A program made the position numbers and the translations under genes. From Nitrospirota bacterium (GTDB taxonomy: Bacteria; Nitrospirota; Nitrospiria; Nitrospirales; UBA8639), in the NCBI GenBank assembly GCA_003228495.1, contig QIDY01000334.1:1-7161 (forward strand): a stretch of 7,161 bases of DNA, written 5' to 3'. Shown piece after piece: positions 5,417-7,161 of the stretch (position 1 is the stretch's first letter; each line of letters begins with the position of its first letter). A model generated the notes under the pieces. It saw only the letters and a program-made list of their open reading frames with translations, ran no database searches and had not been told where the DNA came from.

Positions 5417-6808
5417 ATGAAACGAACACGTCGGAAAAGATCAATGAAAAACAATTTTCCCTTTAATGCTTCACTCTTATTCCTCCCATCAAGGGGCCTG
5501 GCATTTTTCGGCCAATGGCTTACCCTCTTGGTTGTGTTGGGAATCTTTCTATTATTTCCACATTTCACGCATGCAGGTTTTTGGGATAAGGCCCTCACTT
5601 TTGGCAATAATTTGTTGGCGACTGCAGCCGGAAATTATGCCCAAAACTACCAGCAGGACTTGAGCCAACTGCTCCAAGCCCTTCGGCAACCCGGAACGGT
5701 CAACCAACCACTTTTTCAAGGAATCACTCCAGGCAATATGCCTGGGAATCCTTATGACCCCAATGTAACCGTCAATCAAAATCCATATGGGCAAAGCTCT
5801 CCATATGGCTCAAATCCTGGTTACGGGTATCAATATGATGGCCAGGATCAGGGATATAGCCAAGGGAATCAACAGGGCGGCTATGACAACCAACCACCGG
5901 GCTCTGAGTATCCCACTGATCCCAATTATGGAAACGTTCCTTTAAACAATACCAATCCCTATCCACAAGACCAGGCATATGACGACACCACGAATCCTTA
6001 CGAATCCAACACTCAGAATGAGGGGTATGAGCAAAACCCTGCCGCGTATCCGCAAAATCCTCAGTACAGCGACGCTTCACCGAGTCAGGGGTATAACGAT
6101 CCCTACGACCCTCAATACGCCCAAACACAGTACCAACAACCCGCTCCGCCCCCATATCCAACCGAACCCTTTTCCCAACAACCCAATGATCCTAATACTG
6201 CCCTAGAGCAAGGCATTCAGTTGGATGTGGCCATTGTAAAAAGGGCTGAAATAAACGGGACAGAAACCCTGCTACCCATCAACGATGGCGACGTCCTCAA
6301 AGATGGCCGAGGCAACGCGCAGGCCGGAGAAAAATTTCGAATCATGTTTCGAGCCAATAGTCATTGCTATGTGTATGTCATCGCCATTGACGGATCAGCT
6401 TGGGCACAAGGCATTTTCCCCAGCCTGACGACCCCTTTCGCCAATCCAGTGAAACCCGGCCAACAATATATCATTCCCGAAAACAACAATTGGTTGAGCC
6501 TGGATCAATTCAAAGGCATCGAAACGCTCTTTTTTGTCGCATCCCCGGATAAGCGGCAGGACATTGAAGACCTTCTGGCCAGCATCGCGGGGAAAGAACG
6601 TCATCCCAAGGCCACACCGCAACAAGTCACCGAAGCGCCGATCATCCCGGCCGGGTATCATCGAAGCCAGCCTAGTTCAACCCCTTTTATCATTGGGCAA
6701 AAGGCATCCAGCCCCCAAGGACAAGACCAAGGACTCATCCCAACCACCTATTTCACACAAAAAGCCGGAGAGGCCTTACGAATCACTCGTTGGTTCCGGC
6801 ATGAGTAG
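5417..6808 (+). CDS. Secreted DUF4384 protein with a Tyr/Gln/Pro/Asn-rich low-complexity region
   Basis: The 463-residue protein begins with a basic stretch (KRTRRKR) and a hydrophobic core at about 34-48, ending FTHA before GFW at 53-54, which looks like a signal peptide. An in-frame ATG at 5444 (residue 10), preceded by GGAAAAGA, is an equally good start. Residues 61-90 carry an amphipathic motif, LLATAAGNYAQNY then LLQAL, repeated in the next gene. Residues about 91-265 are low complexity: no Lys or Arg between R90 and K275, and 21 Tyr in residues 111-250, often in NPY, GY or PQY contexts. Residues about 268-385 match the DUF4384 pattern: INDGDVLKDG, GEKFRIMFRANSHCYVYVIAIDG, GIFPSLTTPFANPV, YIIPENN and GIETLFFVAS. 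DUF4384 is often found fused to or near caspase-like proteases, which fits the protease gene in this window. Its molecular role is not known to me. The lipoprotein gene follows after 10 bases. Confidence 0.85.
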   Translation: MKRTRRKRSMKNNFPFNASLLFLPSRGLAFFGQWLTLLVVLGIFLLFPHFTHAGFWDKALTFGNNLLATAAGNYAQNYQQDLSQLLQALRQPGTVNQPLFQGITPGNMPGNPYDPNVTVNQNPYGQSSPYGSNPGYGYQYDGQDQGYSQGNQQGGYDNQPPGSEYPTDPNYGNVPLNNTNPYPQDQAYDDTTNPYESNTQNEGYEQNPAAYPQNPQYSDASPSQGYNDPYDPQYAQTQYQQPAPPPYPTEPFSQQPNDPNTALEQGIQLDVAIVKRAEINGTETLLPINDGDVLKDGRGNAQAGEKFRIMFRANSHCYVYVIAIDGSAWAQGIFPSLTTPFANPVKPGQQYIIPENNNWLSLDQFKGIETLFFVASPDKRQDIEDLLASIAGKERHPKATPQQVTEAPIIPAGYHRSQPSSTPFIIGQKASSPQGQDQGLIPTTYFTQKAGEALRITRWFRHE

Positions 6809-6818
6809 AGGTTTTCCC

Positions 6819-7161
6819 ATGAAAAACACCAAAATCACATCAATAACTGCGGTTTTTGTCATTGCGACGATGGTCGCGGCTTGCGTGGCTCCCAATGGAT
6901 CAGGCTTGATTTCTCAAAGCGACCCCTGTCAGCCGGGTGGAAGCCAAGCATCATTCAGCCCACAATCTTCCTTCATCCAGCAAGCCATTCTTAATCCACT
7001 TGCGAATATTGGAGGAACGTTACTCGCAACCGCCGCCCAGAATTACAGCGCAAAATATACGGGAAAACTAAACAAACTCCTCACCAAATTAGTGACGCCT
7101 AAAAAGAAGAGAAAGTCTAACCAACAAACTGTGGATCAGGGCAATCAATTTGGCAATCAAG
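6819..7161 (+). CDS. Putative lipoprotein, N-terminal part, related to the DUF4384 protein upstream
   Basis: The frame is open to the right edge (114 codons seen). The ATG at 6819 has AGAGG at 6807-6811, seven bases upstream, and begins 10 bases after the preceding stop, so the two genes form an operon. An in-frame ATG at 6801 would add six residues and overlap the previous gene; it is less likely. Residues 1-21 are a signal peptide ending in a lipobox, VAAC, with C22 as the lipidation site, so the protein should be anchored to a membrane. Residues about 59-90 (LANIGGTLLATAAQNYSAKY, then LNKLLTKL) match the N-terminal motif of the DUF4384 protein. A Lys/Arg cluster (TPKKKRKS) and the start of a Gln/Asn-rich stretch follow. 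The C-terminal part may carry another DUF4384 domain, but that lies outside the window. Confidence 0.8.
   Translation, partial: MKNTKITSITAVFVIATMVAACVAPNGSGLISQSDPCQPGGSQASFSPQSSFIQQAILNPLANIGGTLLATAAQNYSAKYTGKLNKLLTKLVTPKKKRKSNQQTVDQGNQFGNQ

Noticed and set aside
1..7161. CRISPR array, tRNA, rRNA, insertion sequence or attachment-site repeats
   Set aside because: No regularly spaced direct repeats, cloverleaf-like segments, transposase-like proteins or terminal inverted repeats were seen on either strand.

Overview
The window looks like bacterial chromosome from a Gram-negative organism. Signal peptides, a lipobox and an anti-sigma factor with one membrane span point to a diderm envelope. 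GC content looks close to one half. A separately encoded caspase-like protease, a DUF4384 protein and an ECF sigma factor together recall Nitrospirota and similar environmental lineages. That placement is a weak inference; no rRNA or other marker gene is present.

Layout. Positions 1-457 (minus strand) hold the N-terminal part of a secreted metacaspase-like (C14) protease. A divergent intergenic region follows (458-778). An ECF sigma factor (779-1363) is followed after 10 bp by its zinc-binding membrane anti-sigma factor (1374-2075). After about 500 bp without a convincing gene comes a secreted protein (2582-3658) with two copies of an unrecognised beta-rich domain, then a very basic tail and an Ala/Gly hydrophobic end. 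After a perfect hairpin comes a second secreted protein (3890-5100). It has one more copy of the same domain followed by a peptidoglycan amidase (Amidase_2/PGRP-like) domain, interrupted by a -1 frameshift in an A-rich stretch. After a terminator come a secreted protein with a Tyr/Gln/Pro/Asn-rich region and a DUF4384 domain (5417-6808), and a lipoprotein that runs off the window (from 6819). These last two share a short N-terminal motif.

How the genes may work together. The motif TTGAACC-N16-CGAC has the form of an ECF sigma -35/-10 promoter. It occurs before the two-domain protein gene, before the DUF4384 gene, at the start of the sigma gene itself, and with one mismatch on the minus strand before the protease gene. 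The likely reading is one envelope regulon: the sigma/anti-sigma pair senses a signal in the periplasm and switches on a caspase-like protease, a cell-wall amidase, beta-domain proteins (one with a possibly membrane-active tail) and a DUF4384/lipoprotein pair. The promoter matches and shared domains are read directly from the sequence; the joint function is inference.
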